Shown one piece after another: positions 38,130 through 48,900 of a DNA stretch of 64,000 bases; position 1 is the first letter of the stretch, and each line of letters begins with the position of its first letter. The stretch lies in assembly GCA_016859345.1 (NCBI GenBank), contig CM029122.1, forward strand, positions 7,565,575 through 7,629,574, written 5' to 3'. The stretch comes from Istiophorus platypterus. Its lineage: Eukaryota; Chordata; Actinopteri; Istiophoriformes; Istiophoridae. The notes under the pieces were generated by a model. The model saw only the letters and a list, made by a program, of their open reading frames with translations, did no database searches and was not told the DNA's origin. The position numbers and the translations under genes are program-made.

Positions 38130-41100
38130 GGGGGATAGGAAGAAGGGAAGCAGGGATGAGGGAGGTGATGTAATTAATAGGAAAAAAAAAAAGACCAGGA
38201 ATTGTCCTGCAAAATCTGTTATATTTAATACAACACTTTTTCAGTATCACATCTGTGCTGCCTGCACCTATAGATTAGGTGTGTGAAATGAATTGCGAGG
38301 GCATTAGATTAGTTGTTGCTCTCAGCTGGTGAGGCTGCTGCCGTCTTCTGAGGGTCCTCTTCCCTCCATCAGACCCGAGTTAAAGCAGACGAGGATGGAT
38401 GGATGAGTAGTGACATGTGCTCCCTGCCTACAGCAGCTCACTGAGCTATCAACTCGCAGCTTATAATGACTGTCTAGAGAGTGGTTACCAATGCCCACTC
38501 TACTGACATATGGAATAACATATAATATAGATTTTTACAACACAGTGTACTACTAATGACAGCCCATCAGTGGCTTTCTCATTACTCATAAATAAAAGGA
38601 CACAATTGTGACCTTATCACCTATTTACAAAGTTTTCATTGCATTCTTTTATTCGATGGCTCACGGACACAAGACATTTTGGCTGCCTCTACTAAAAGAA
38701 AAATTGAATTTTTTTGTATTCCTGTCCCCCGCAGCCTTATTTGTCCACTTGCATCCAATTCTAGCAGATGTCCCGGACCACTCACCTTCTTCCAGGGCTA
38801 AAAAAAAATTCCTATTGCTTAACCGTTCTGTAGTGGCAGGTCCTGTCCATGTGTCCAGCAGATGTCTCGACTGTCAGAAATGAAGGACAACACACTATGA
38901 GAAAAAATACTGCATGCTGCTCTTACCTGTGCTCAGTGTCCAAATGCCACATCTAAATACCTCAAACTAGGTCTGAGGTCTACAGATAGTGGGCTTGAGT
39001 TTGACTGCATTCACCGGTGCTCGGGCGGGCCCCTGTCTCTTTGGAGGAGGGATGAGAAATTCAAAGAGCGTGAGATGATAGACATGTCTGGTAGGAGGGA
39101 GGCTGCCTGCCTTTGGCCAACAGACACAGCCTGCGGGGAATTCTAGATCAGCCTTACGCCGAACCCACTTGCGACACAAGCATCGCACCCAGATACACAC
39201 ACATGTGGGTGTGTTGGTTGTGACACAAATGGATTTCGGTGAGATGCCCGAATGTCCACAGACTAAGCGCCCCTCTCCTAAACTGGCCACGGTATCTGAT
39301 AACACAATGACCTCTCCACACATTAAAGCGAGCCTCTTCTTCATCCATCACTATTCTCATCCTAATATTTGGCATCTGTCCTCCATTCACCCATTCACCT
39401 TTTTCCCCACGGGCTGTATCTCTCTGCTTCCCCGAGTTGGACTCCTTTTCTGTGTTTTCTTCACTTTTTTTTTTTTTTTTTAATCCCTCGGTCTCCCCCG
39501 AAATCCACTGTCTCCCCCTATGTCTCTCCACCATCCCCTCTGTCTGTGACGGGCCTATGGTTCTGTTAATTAATTCTAATGAAGTCATCTATCAAGGACT
39601 CTTCTTTTCTCAACAGCACAACATAAATCACTCTCTGTAAAATATGCTAACCGTCTTTCTCCCTCTCTCCTGCTATCTTCAATGTGAACAGAAGAAGACA
39701 GTCTCTCTCTCTCTCTTTCTCTCTCCAGACGAGCCTTTAATTGTGTGATTGAGAAAGTGTAGCATCACTCCATAAAAGCCAGACTGCCTCAAATGGCCGC
39801 TCTCCGGCTGACACCAGAGGGACCCCTTATAGCCTGCTGTGGTGAGACATGCACATACACGCAAAGCAAAGCAAGCGGCATAAACCAGACATTTATTGTA
39901 AATGGGCCTCATTGGTCTCTGAAGACATTGTTAACATGTCTGTGGGTTGGTTTCCCCCTGCCAAGAGGGAACTTGATCCATCTCCACATTTACAAAATTA
40001 ATTTCTATTACAAGCTGTGACTGACTAGCGCTGCCCAAATAGGGATTTATTTTCTCCCACAATGCACAATAGCAATTTCAAATGGGCAGCACTGAAAGAT
40101 CTAACTGAAATCAGCATCAAAACGGGCGCTGTGTTGGTTTTTGTCTCATATAACATTTCTTCTTCTTCTTCTTGTTTTCCTCCTCCTCTGCTGGTGGATG
40201 AACAATAGAAATTAGACTAGAACATAAGTAGCATTTTCTTCTTATCATTCCAGGTCCCCACGCTGTGTCCCCTCCAAAGGCGGTGATGCAAACCTGATGT
40301 AACGAAATGTACGTCAGACGCCCAGACACATCTAAATAATGTATAAATGCTACGTCTTGTTAGCCTTGACTCACAGGTTCAGTTGTCTTCTCGTGCACCA
40401 AATGATCAATGTCCTTCTATTATCCTCATGCACTCTCACCAGTTCCATTCCCAATTCTCCCCGCCTCTCCCCAGGTCTTTTATGTTGCCCTTGGGGAGCC
40501 AAACAAAACATGGTTTTCTACTGCAAATAAGGAGCTAAAACACCATGTGATCAGTCATGAATTATTTGAAAGCTATTGATTTGTATAAATTGTTGATTTC
40601 CCCTAGAGTATTTGACCGTAAGAACAACAGTATCTTTACAAGGAACCTGAGGAAAAGACTCTTTTTTCTGGTGTAATTGAAATGGTTTTAAGGAGATGCT
40701 GGTGATTAATGAGTAGATTTAACCTAAAGAGCAAATTGCAGCTTCTTAAGGAAGGAGACAGAGGGAAAGAGCGAGAAGGAGAATGTGTTTGATTTTCAAG
40801 CATTGTCAGTGGATTACTGTGTTTTCCCTACAAATCTGCACTGCATTTAAGGGTATAATGTCAATTTCATGCCCCCCCCCCTCAACAAGAGGCCCCGGTG
40901 CCCTGTGGGTAGAAAGCAGTTAGAGAATATGCAGCGGAAAAAAAACAAAACAAAACAATCCAAAAAGGAGAACCAACATATTCCCAAAACATCCCAGTCG
41001 AGTGCAAGCTAATGTTCAGCACATTGTGGTATTTTCATGTTGATTTTTTCTCTCTTTTTTTTTTTCTTGCCCCAAAAGCCTCATTTAGATGGCAGACAAG

Positions 41101-43900
41101 GCTTTTGAACACAGAACAGCCTGTAGTCTCCATGGATCGCTCTAGCTCTGGAAAAAGGACCTAAATGAAGGCACCAGACAGTGTAGCAAACCAAGAGGTC
41201 CCTGCATCCTACAGACAAGCCAGAGGACTCTAATAAACAAACACACAATCACTGTGATTAACGTTACTGCAAGAAACCCCCCCCCATCCCCCTCAAAGAA
41301 ACCGTTTAAATTTTTCGTACCAGGGGAAGAATCCAATTTTCAGTTTCTGCCCAGTACCACATATGTACAGCATCTCCGCCAATGCTGAATCAGATTCAAG
41401 TGAACCGCTTTATTGCAATTTATTTATTTTTTTCGCTGCTCCCCCTGTCCCTATAGAATGAGATGATGATATTTGGAGATGAGCGCTGCTCTGAAAGAAG
41501 CTTTATGGTCATGGAAATGATATTAGAAGATGGAAGGTGCTGTAGTTGCTTTTTAAGTTAAATTTTCAAAACTCAACTCTAGTCTCTTGGGGGCAAGTGT
41601 AACATTTAGACAATCACATTTGTCATATATTATGATTTTACTGAAGTGTGGTGTAGAGAGATGAGGACTGGTGCATGTAGAAACATATCTTATTGTCTTT
41701 CTGTCTCTCTCTCACACACAGACAGGATGTTTTTTTTTTTTTTAACCAGTATGTTATTTTTTTCTTTTTCCTTTTAAATCTCAACTTCTGAGTAAGTAAA
41801 CGATTTATTTAATGACTTCCCTCATAAGTGGGGGAATAGAACATCTTGGCAATCTTCCAGAAGCTGAGACCTGCATTTAGGATCATTCGTCCCTTCGCAC
41901 ATGAGGGATTAGTCTAGCCGAGGGAACGGGCTGAAAACAGCGCTGTGGCATTTCTTGGAGCGAAGACCTTATGTCCATGAAGGCAGCTGCTGCTCTGACC
42001 CCTATATCCTTCCCCTCATCCTTGGATCTGGACACTAGCAGCACAAGAGGAGTTTGAACCTTTTACACAGACTACAGAGCACTAATGCAGTTCAATTCTA
42101 ATATTGAACATTCTGCCCAAAAGTGTGAATCTTGATGTCTAATCAGGGAGGGCAGTAGAGCCCTAATTTGCTCCTTGCTTTGCATTGCTACAGTATGCCC
42201 CCCCCCCACACACTCTCTCTCCCCTCCCTCTCACACCGTCTCTTTCTCCCTCCCCTTCATTCTCCCTCCCTCCCTCTCTCGCTCTCTCTCTCTCTCTCTC
42301 TCTTCCTGCCTCTGCTCTCATCCAGCCAGCACAGACTCATTTAAGTCTGCTGATGTCTTGATAATGTTCCAAAGCCATCACAAGCAGGTAGAGAAGGAAT
42401 TCCTCAGCCCCCTAACTAGCAGTAAATGGACGATCAGGAAATGAGTAGGTTTGTGGGCTATAAAAGACGGCGCTTGTCACCACCTGCAGCTCAGTGTTGA
42501 CTATATTGTACTTGTACCTAGGAACGTGAAGAAACATGTTTCACCTGCAGCCTCATGCACATTTTTAGCACTCACAGTATATTTTTTAACACATTAAATA
42601 CAGTAAAAAAAAAAAAAAAAAGTTACATTGATCAATATTTTTTTTCAAGGAAGGTCTGTCAAGTTTTGGTGACTATGTGTTTTAATTGTTGGGTTAATTT
42701 ATTTTTATCGCTCAGAAAAAAGTGATAGAAACTACTACACAGTGGACATAAATAAAAAGCCTTCAGTGATATTAATATTATAAGTGAAAATGTAGACTGG
42801 GATCACAATGATTAAAGTTGATGAGTAGCAGTGATGAATAAAGATAGACATTTTAATTGGGAATTGGAAAAAAAATTAAGCCTGTTCTGATTTTTTTTTA
42901 AAGAAATGCAGACTGTTTCATAATTCAGTTTATATTTTGTGACACCAATGAACAATAATTAATCCTGAATTACAAAAATTGAGCTGTATATATTAGAGTA
43001 ATAGCAATGATAATAATAATAATAATGATGATAATTCAATGTAGCACTTTTCATATTATTGCTTTGATTTATTTGTGCTTATTCTTAAACCTTTCAGGAC
43101 ACGGATCCACGCTGTTGTCTGTCCTGTGGTCGGCCACATTGGAGACAATGACAACAATTATGCTGGTAATAAATAACTTACTGAATAATTAAAAAATAAC
43201 ACGCCATGCTTTTTTTTCTGGGAACGCACGTGCAGCAGGAAAGGGGGTGGGGGGGGGTGAAGGGAAATTGAAAATATGATCGAGGCCCCTTTAAGATTTT
43301 TTTATTTTTTTTGTGGCCACTAAATTGTAGCGACACCAGCGTCGGTGCGTAAAGAGCATCCCTCCTGGATTCCTCCTGATGTTCCTCCAGGCTGCTGCTG
43401 ATTGGACACCGCATGCCTCGAGTCCATGAGATTACACGCAGTCAGTTTTAAATATTAAGAAAACGCGAAACTTCAGCGTGTGTCGTTATTGCAGCTGTTG
43501 CATGATGTGCTGAATTAAAATAAAATAAAATAGTAAAAAAAAAAATAAATACAAAAAAAACCATACACCGTGCTATATATTTTCACATGCGTTAGTCATT
43601 CATGTTAAACTGCCTGTAGGCCCTCTGGCGATGTTTTACTTTGTAATTATGGACGAATATTTTTTTTGAAGTGTAGCAAATTAAATTACCGTTAAAAAAA
43701 TTAATATGAACAGTAAAACAATAAATGTATTTGCATCTGTGTTGGTAAACAAATGATTTATTTCCACTAATTGGTCGAAAATGTGTGAATATGTATTTTG
43801 TTTTCCCTGTATGTGCATATTTTCTCACAACCACCATAGGCTTTAAAATTACTATTCAATAAATGAAGATAATCTCTTTTTTTCAGACCTCAAAGCTTGA
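38130..43900. other. Gene-free region immediately upstream of the shox promoter domain
   Basis: No exon supported. It holds T-runs near 39465 and 41729, a run of ten C at about 40872-40881, an A-run at 42606-42621, CT-rich sequence and AT-rich DNA from 42.5 to 44 kb. The segment 39790-40020 is low-repeat and could be regulatory. Confidence 0.65.
42208..42310 (+). repeat. CT-rich pyrimidine tract
   Basis: Long CT/CCCT stretch ending in a (CT)n run at about 42278-42302. Confidence 0.88.
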
Positions 43901-44079
43901 TGGCGCACGCGGAAGCCGTGCGTAAAAGTTACATATCGCCTTTAATTTTATTTTCAGGATGCCCCCCGTTGGTGGATTATTTTGCTCCACTACACGGGCG
44001 CCTTTTGTAAAAATAAAAAAAACAAAAAAAAAGGACAAAACATAACAAAAAAAAAAAACCCAAGCAAAAGAAACCCCCG

Positions 44080-44560
44080 CGACTTTATTGCGGGACGACT
44101 TGGAGGCACACGACTGGGAGCGCAGATTTGCGTCTTAAAGAGGATTTAGGTCTATTAACAACAAAAGGCGCAGTTCGTGGCACGAGGGAGAGACCTCGAC
44201 GTGTGCGTCAGCCGCGGCGATGTGAAGCGGGTTCGCTTGATAAATGGGGAGACATCAAACCGAGTCATTAGAGAGCTGAGATATGAGACTTTCACAGTGG
44301 CGGGCCGCTCAGGGCGGCGGACCCAGGGGATCACACTCCTCTCTCGGCCTTTTGTGTTTGCGTGCTGGACTGATGAGCGACTCAGATAACGTGAAGCCAT
44401 TATGGGCTCACTTATTCCCATGAAAATCCTGTAAATAGAGGGAACATTTTTTCACTGCTGATATCTATTGATTTGCAGCCCATATTTGTAACTGGTGAGG
44501 CCACGGAGGATTTACGAGTGAATACTCCAAAGGGACCCGAATTTAAAGCGGCCCAGTGTT
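44080..44560. promoter_or_regulatory. CpG-rich block upstream of shox; candidate distal promoter or enhancer
   Basis: Sequence from about 44080 to 44360 is much richer in CpG than its AT-rich surroundings (GCGGGACGAC, CCTCGACGTG, GCCGCGGCGATG). It is followed by a low-repeat AT-balanced stretch to about 44560. Human SHOX has a non-coding first exon upstream of the ATG exon, so a distal promoter is expected somewhere here. A donor-like CTG|GTGAGG is present at 44495. No TATA box or exon can be fixed from sequence alone. Confidence 0.35.
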
Positions 44561-45089
44561 AATTACAACATCACAACACGATTATACATTTGTTGCTGTG
44601 GAGTGTTGGCTACTTTCCCTTCTGGTTTGCAGTTTGCAGTTAGAGTGATGTGAATACACGTGTATGCAGATTAATTTGATGGATGATGACTAGAATTTCT
44701 CCGCAATAAAATTAGCCAAAAAAAAAAATTATTAGGCCCCAAACTTTTATTTTCCATATTACCTGAGCGTCACTGGAGTCTCTTGTGACGTTTCAAAAAA
44801 CAAATACCTTCTCTCTCTCTATATATATATATATATATGTATATGTGATTTTTTTAAAATTAATGAATCAAGCACTTTCAAATTCTGACCAGCTATGGTT
44901 GGATATGACCATGCACGCCGCTTGTTTAGACTCAGGACTGTGCGCTGACCCCACTTCAGAGAAGTGTAAGTCCAATCAGCTGATACACCAGAGGCTATAG
45001 GTGGCTTATGGACCGAGTTCTGCACAGATTAGCTTTTGTCAACTTAACAAACACCCCCCCCCAAAAAAAAAAAAAAAAAAATTCATAGG

Positions 45090-45250
45090 GCAATCCCACA
45101 AACGCAGCATTTGTATCTCCTAATCGCTATAATTAAATTTTCGCCCGAATTAATTAGACATAACAGCCATATACAGCCTCCTGAGCCACCGTAGGCATTT
45201 TAATGACCCCGTAATTCAATTAACCGCCTCCATCAGCTCCATCATTGATT
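45090..45250 (+). promoter_or_regulatory. Candidate proximal regulatory block with homeodomain sites
   Basis: Low-repeat, AT-rich block 210-370 bp upstream of the TATA box. It contains TAATTA at 45130-45135 and 45151-45156, a TAATGA at 45201, and TAATTCAATTA at 45212-45222. The last is a perfect match to the P3 palindrome (TAATYNRATTA) bound by dimers of Gln50 paired-class homeodomains, the class SHOX belongs to. The block is delimited by an A-run and by GA repeats. Function is inferred. Confidence 0.45.
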
Positions 45251-45344
45251 TGTGGAAGAAGGGAAGAAAAAAAAAAAAAAAGCTGCTGAAAGTTGAATTC
45301 TGCAAAGTCGAGCCGGCCTGTAATTGTTCAAGACACAGAGATCG

Positions 45345-45441
45345 GGAGAGAGAGAGAGAGAGTGAGAGAGAAGAGGGGGTGGGGTGTGGGGTGGGATGTG
45401 GGGAGTGTGTGTGTGTGTGTGTGTGTGTGTGCGGGGGGGGG
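45345..45441 (+). repeat. Promoter-proximal GA / GT microsatellites and G-run
   Basis: (GA)n at 45345-45371, GT-rich sequence, a perfect GT run at about 45405-45431 and nine consecutive G at 45433-45441, ending 19 bp before the TATA box. Such a compound repeat is length-variable and could alter promoter spacing or form non-B DNA. Confidence 0.9.
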
Positions 45442-45460
45442 CTGGGCTGAGGTGGCCGTG

Positions 45461-45468
45461 TATAAATA
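45461..45468 (+). promoter_or_regulatory. shox: TATA box of the proximal shox promoter
   Basis: TATAAATA lies 279 bp before the start codon, which predicts initiation near 45490. Human SHOX has two promoters, one of them inside the exon that carries the start codon; this TATA box would correspond to that internal promoter. The start site itself is inferred from spacing. Confidence 0.7.
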
Positions 45469-45489
45469 GTGTGCTCTCAAATACACAGT

Positions 45490-45739
45490 CACAACAGCAG
45501 GAGTGATCTCACCTCCTCTCCACCCCTTCTATCTGTCGCTGCTGCCAGCCTCCGAAAAAAAAAAAAAACGGAAAAAAAACAAAAACCAAACCAGAGCGTA
45601 TCGGCGAGCAGCACCGGTAGCCTGCACAGAGACGGTGAGGTGCGTGTGTGTGAGTGTGTATACATCTATATATCACTGAGAATTCACGGTGGATCCCCCC
45701 CCCCTGACCAGGACCGCTTACTGAGCCACAGAGCCGACC
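45490..45739 (+). other. shox: shox 5' UTR (predicted)
   Basis: About 250 nt between the predicted start site and the ATG. It contains no upstream ATG, so scanning would reach the SHOX start directly. It holds an A-rich stretch (about 45555-45590), a short GT run (about 45643-45660) and a run of ten C (45695-45704). A donor-like ACG|GTGAGG at 45635 and a pyrimidine-rich acceptor CCCCTGACCAG ending at 45711 could define a 77-bp intron. The acceptor could equally receive a distal non-coding exon. Confidence 0.55.
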
Positions 45740-45986
45740 ATGGAAGAACTTACGGCATTCGTGTCGAAGTCGTTCGATCAGAAAACCAAGGAGAGCAGCA
45801 AAGAGAGTATCACGTACAGGGAAGTTTTGGAGAGCGGCTTGACGAGGGCGCGGGAGCTGGGCAGCCCGGAGACAAACCTGCAGGACATAACGGAGAGCAA
45901 CCACTGCCCGGTGCATCTGTTCAAGGACCACGTCGAGCTGGAGAAGGAGAAACTCAAGGACTTTAATGTTTCGAGGGCGACAGAGG
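45740..45986 (+). CDS. shox: shox coding exon 1 (residues 1-82 plus the first base of Gly83)
   Basis: The start is the first ATG downstream of the TATA box and sits in a strong Kozak context (ACCATGG, A at -3, G at +4). It matches the conserved SHOX/SHOX2 N-terminus MEELTAFVSKSFDQK. The exon ends ACA GAG G before the donor GTAAGG at 45987, leaving a phase-1 split glycine completed by exon 2. The family's poly-Gly stretch after the DQK motif is absent here; the sequence passes directly through TKESSKES to ITYREVLESG. In human SHOX the corresponding exon is exon 2, which follows a non-coding exon. Confidence 0.96.
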
Positions 45987-48900
45987 GTAAGGTTTTCTTT
46001 TATTCTGTGAAAAGCTTAGGGGTGGTGGTGGTGGTGGTGGTGGTGGTGGGGGGGGTCCGGGGGAAATCGCCCCAAGTTCAGTTGTCTTGTCTCGGCAGCG
46101 ACGATTTTTTTTTTTTTTTAAAGATAAAGATTATTTATTTTTTAACAATCCCACGCGTAAAAAGTTGAATTCTCGAACCCCGTGCGTCCTCGTTTTGAGT
46201 CGGCTGACAAAGTTAACACGTTATTCTGTTGTCACGACGGTTATTATTATTATTATTATTATTTTTTCCTGCAAAGCAGGAGGCGGGCTCATGGTCTGAC
46301 CGTTGTTTTAACTATTCGATGATTTTTTTTTCAGGCATTATTTGGTCAAATGAAAAAGAAAAATCGCTGCGACATTTTTTTTTATTATTTCTACAGTAGA
46401 CTTTCATTATTACTGTCGTGTCAAAAACCCAGTTGAACCTTATTTTAAGGGCAGTTTATACGTAATTTGCCAACACAAAATCCAATTTGGCAACTATAAT
46501 AATCCTATTAAGTGCATGGCAACTTTTACCACTCCGTTTTATTTTTATTTTATTTTTGTTTTTTTTTTCTGTTACTGTATTATTCGAATTCTTGAGAATA
46601 TTTGATATTATATTTGGCATTAGTTAAAAGTTTGACTGCAATACTATGTACGGCGTGCCATTCAGGATTCCTCACCCAAAAGTCAGACAAAATCTAATTT
46701 CAGCTGTTAAATTCTTGAAAAATCTACTACTAAATGCGCTCATAAAAGGGATACTCTTTAAAAAATTATATACATATATATATATTAGTTTTAGTATTAA
46801 TTGGTTATAAAGCAGGACGGGTCCTGCATCCACTCAGAAGTGGAAAGACTATTGGCCATTTAGTGACTAATATTAACTCGCTTCTATATTTATCGTGTAG
46901 CTGCACCGCTCTGCATTGTTCTGCCTTATACTTTTTTATTAAATCCAACCCATAAGAGAGAAAGGCTGGTTTCTGTGTGCATGTGTGGGATTCATTTGAT
47001 ATAATATGACATTTATATAAAATCAAATGGTTTCAGTTGTGATGGGGGGGGGGGGGCAAACACACATATTTACTCAAAAAAAACAAAAAACAACCAAACT
47101 ACAAACAAGAAAAATATCCGTCTGAACAGGCCAGTTATTGCTGCAGTTGTCAAGTCTGTTACTAATAATAACACTGATAACAGCTAATAGTGTTGTATTG
47201 CCTCATCAAAATAGAATAGCCTCTATACTGACAGCCCTGCAGCGCAATACACTGCAAAAAATACAGACATTTAGGGTTTTGATGAATATATTTGAAAAAT
47301 GAGAAATCTTAAGGTTTCTGTAAGGAGAGACTGTTACACTTTACATTTTTTATTTATAGCCTGAAATAACCTCAGTCTGTTTTTACGGAGGAGAGTAATT
47401 AGGCCCAAATCTTCCCCGTTTAGCCGGAGCCTAATTCTCTGCCCTTTAAATCGCTTATACCCTTATTAGGCTTACATGGCATGTATTGACTGATTTACTT
47501 CTATAACGGCGCTGGCGTTGCGCACTGACTTATGGAGGCTGGAAATGCAGCCACAGGCCGCTCTCTTGAAGAAACTGGCTGTGTAGTGTGTGTGTGTGAG
47601 AGAGAGTGTGTGTGTGTGTATGTGTGTGTATGTGTGTGTGTGTTGCTGCTGCCAAATTGCCAGGCCCAAGGCCCCTGTTAAAGCCCAGCGTAGGCTATGG
47701 GGGGCCAATAATGTACATGTGGGGTTTGTGTGTGTTTGTGTGTGTGTGAGAGAGAGTGAGTAAGGGAGAGAGGGGCCGGTAACGTGTGCAGGGTTTATGT
47801 GTCTCCTCCCGGAGGCTTTAATGTCCGGAATTTAAACGCATCTTCTCCCCCCCCACCCCCACCCCCCCTTCAACCGTGGGCCGTTTAACAGGGATATACG
47901 AGTGCAAAGAGAAAAAGGAGGACGTGAAGTCGGAGGACGAGGACGCGCAGGGCAAACTGAAGCAGCGGCGGAGTCGCACTAACTTCACCCTGGAGCAGCT
48001 GAACGAGCTGGAGCGGCTCTTCGACGAGACGCACTACCCGGACGCCTTCATGAGGGAGGAGCTGAGCCAGCGGCTGGGACTGTCCGAGGCCAGGGTGCAG
48101 GTGAGGGTCTCTCCCTTCTCCCTAACGCTCATCTGTCCGATGCCAAGCGGCCGTCGCGACGGTGCTGCTGTTTCTGCAGGGACTGGCAGCGTGTCTGTTG
48201 CATTGGCCGCGACCTGCTCTTGGTGTTTTGAAGGACGCCGGGGTCCCTCGCAAGATGATGTACAGGCTGGTTTATTTCTTATGGTGTTTGAGGGTAGTGT
48301 CGGGTGGCATCACTGCGCTTTGTGGTATCTGTGTTAATGACCTAATCAGTCCTTGATTTGTGCTACAACCGAACGCTGTCATAAAAGGAGGAAAATAGAT
48401 TTTTCATGGTTGCATCTTAAACTTATTAACTAACACTTCTGGGGGAAAAGTGCAATAAACCACTGGGGGTGTTTATTCAGTGTTGCAACCCCCAACCCCG
48501 AACCCAACCCCTTTTTTCTTTTCTTTTCAATAATTCATGTTGCAGAATTTGACCCCCGCGTTGATCGTGTTTTCAAGCTTGTAAAAAAAAAGAAAAAGAA
48601 AAAAGGAAGATATATGCAACAAGCGAATTACTGAGCCACATGTCATGTTTAAGTCATAGCAAAAAAAAATGTTTAAAAAGCAGCCTTTTCCTCGTGTTTC
48701 TGTTGTGATGTAGATAGTGTGACCTGCAACATGCAAAGAAAAAAAAAAAGAAAGAAAAATGCAAAATAAACTTGTTCGAGGCTCATTAGTCCACAGGCAG
48801 GTTGACCTTACAAACCTCAGAGATAAATGATGCAGCCTCTGTCGCGACAAACACACAAGTCTGACATATTTCTGTAATGTTCCTGTGGGGGGGGTTTAAT

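Noticed and set aside
43100..43180. Paired SOX motifs (CATTGG and ACAATG) as a SOX9 dimer site
   Set aside because: The half-sites face the wrong way for the usual SOX9 palindrome, and single SOX cores are frequent by chance.
45469..45966. 165-aa plus-strand open frame over the shox promoter and exon 1
   Set aside because: It is in a different frame from the conserved MEELTAFVSKSF reading frame and starts at the predicted transcription start; an overlap artefact.
47876..48337. Taking the full 153-aa open frame as a homeobox gene starting at 47876
   Set aside because: The first codons lie upstream of the acceptor AG at 47890-47891 and the last 79 lie beyond the donor at 48101; only 47892-48100 is exon.
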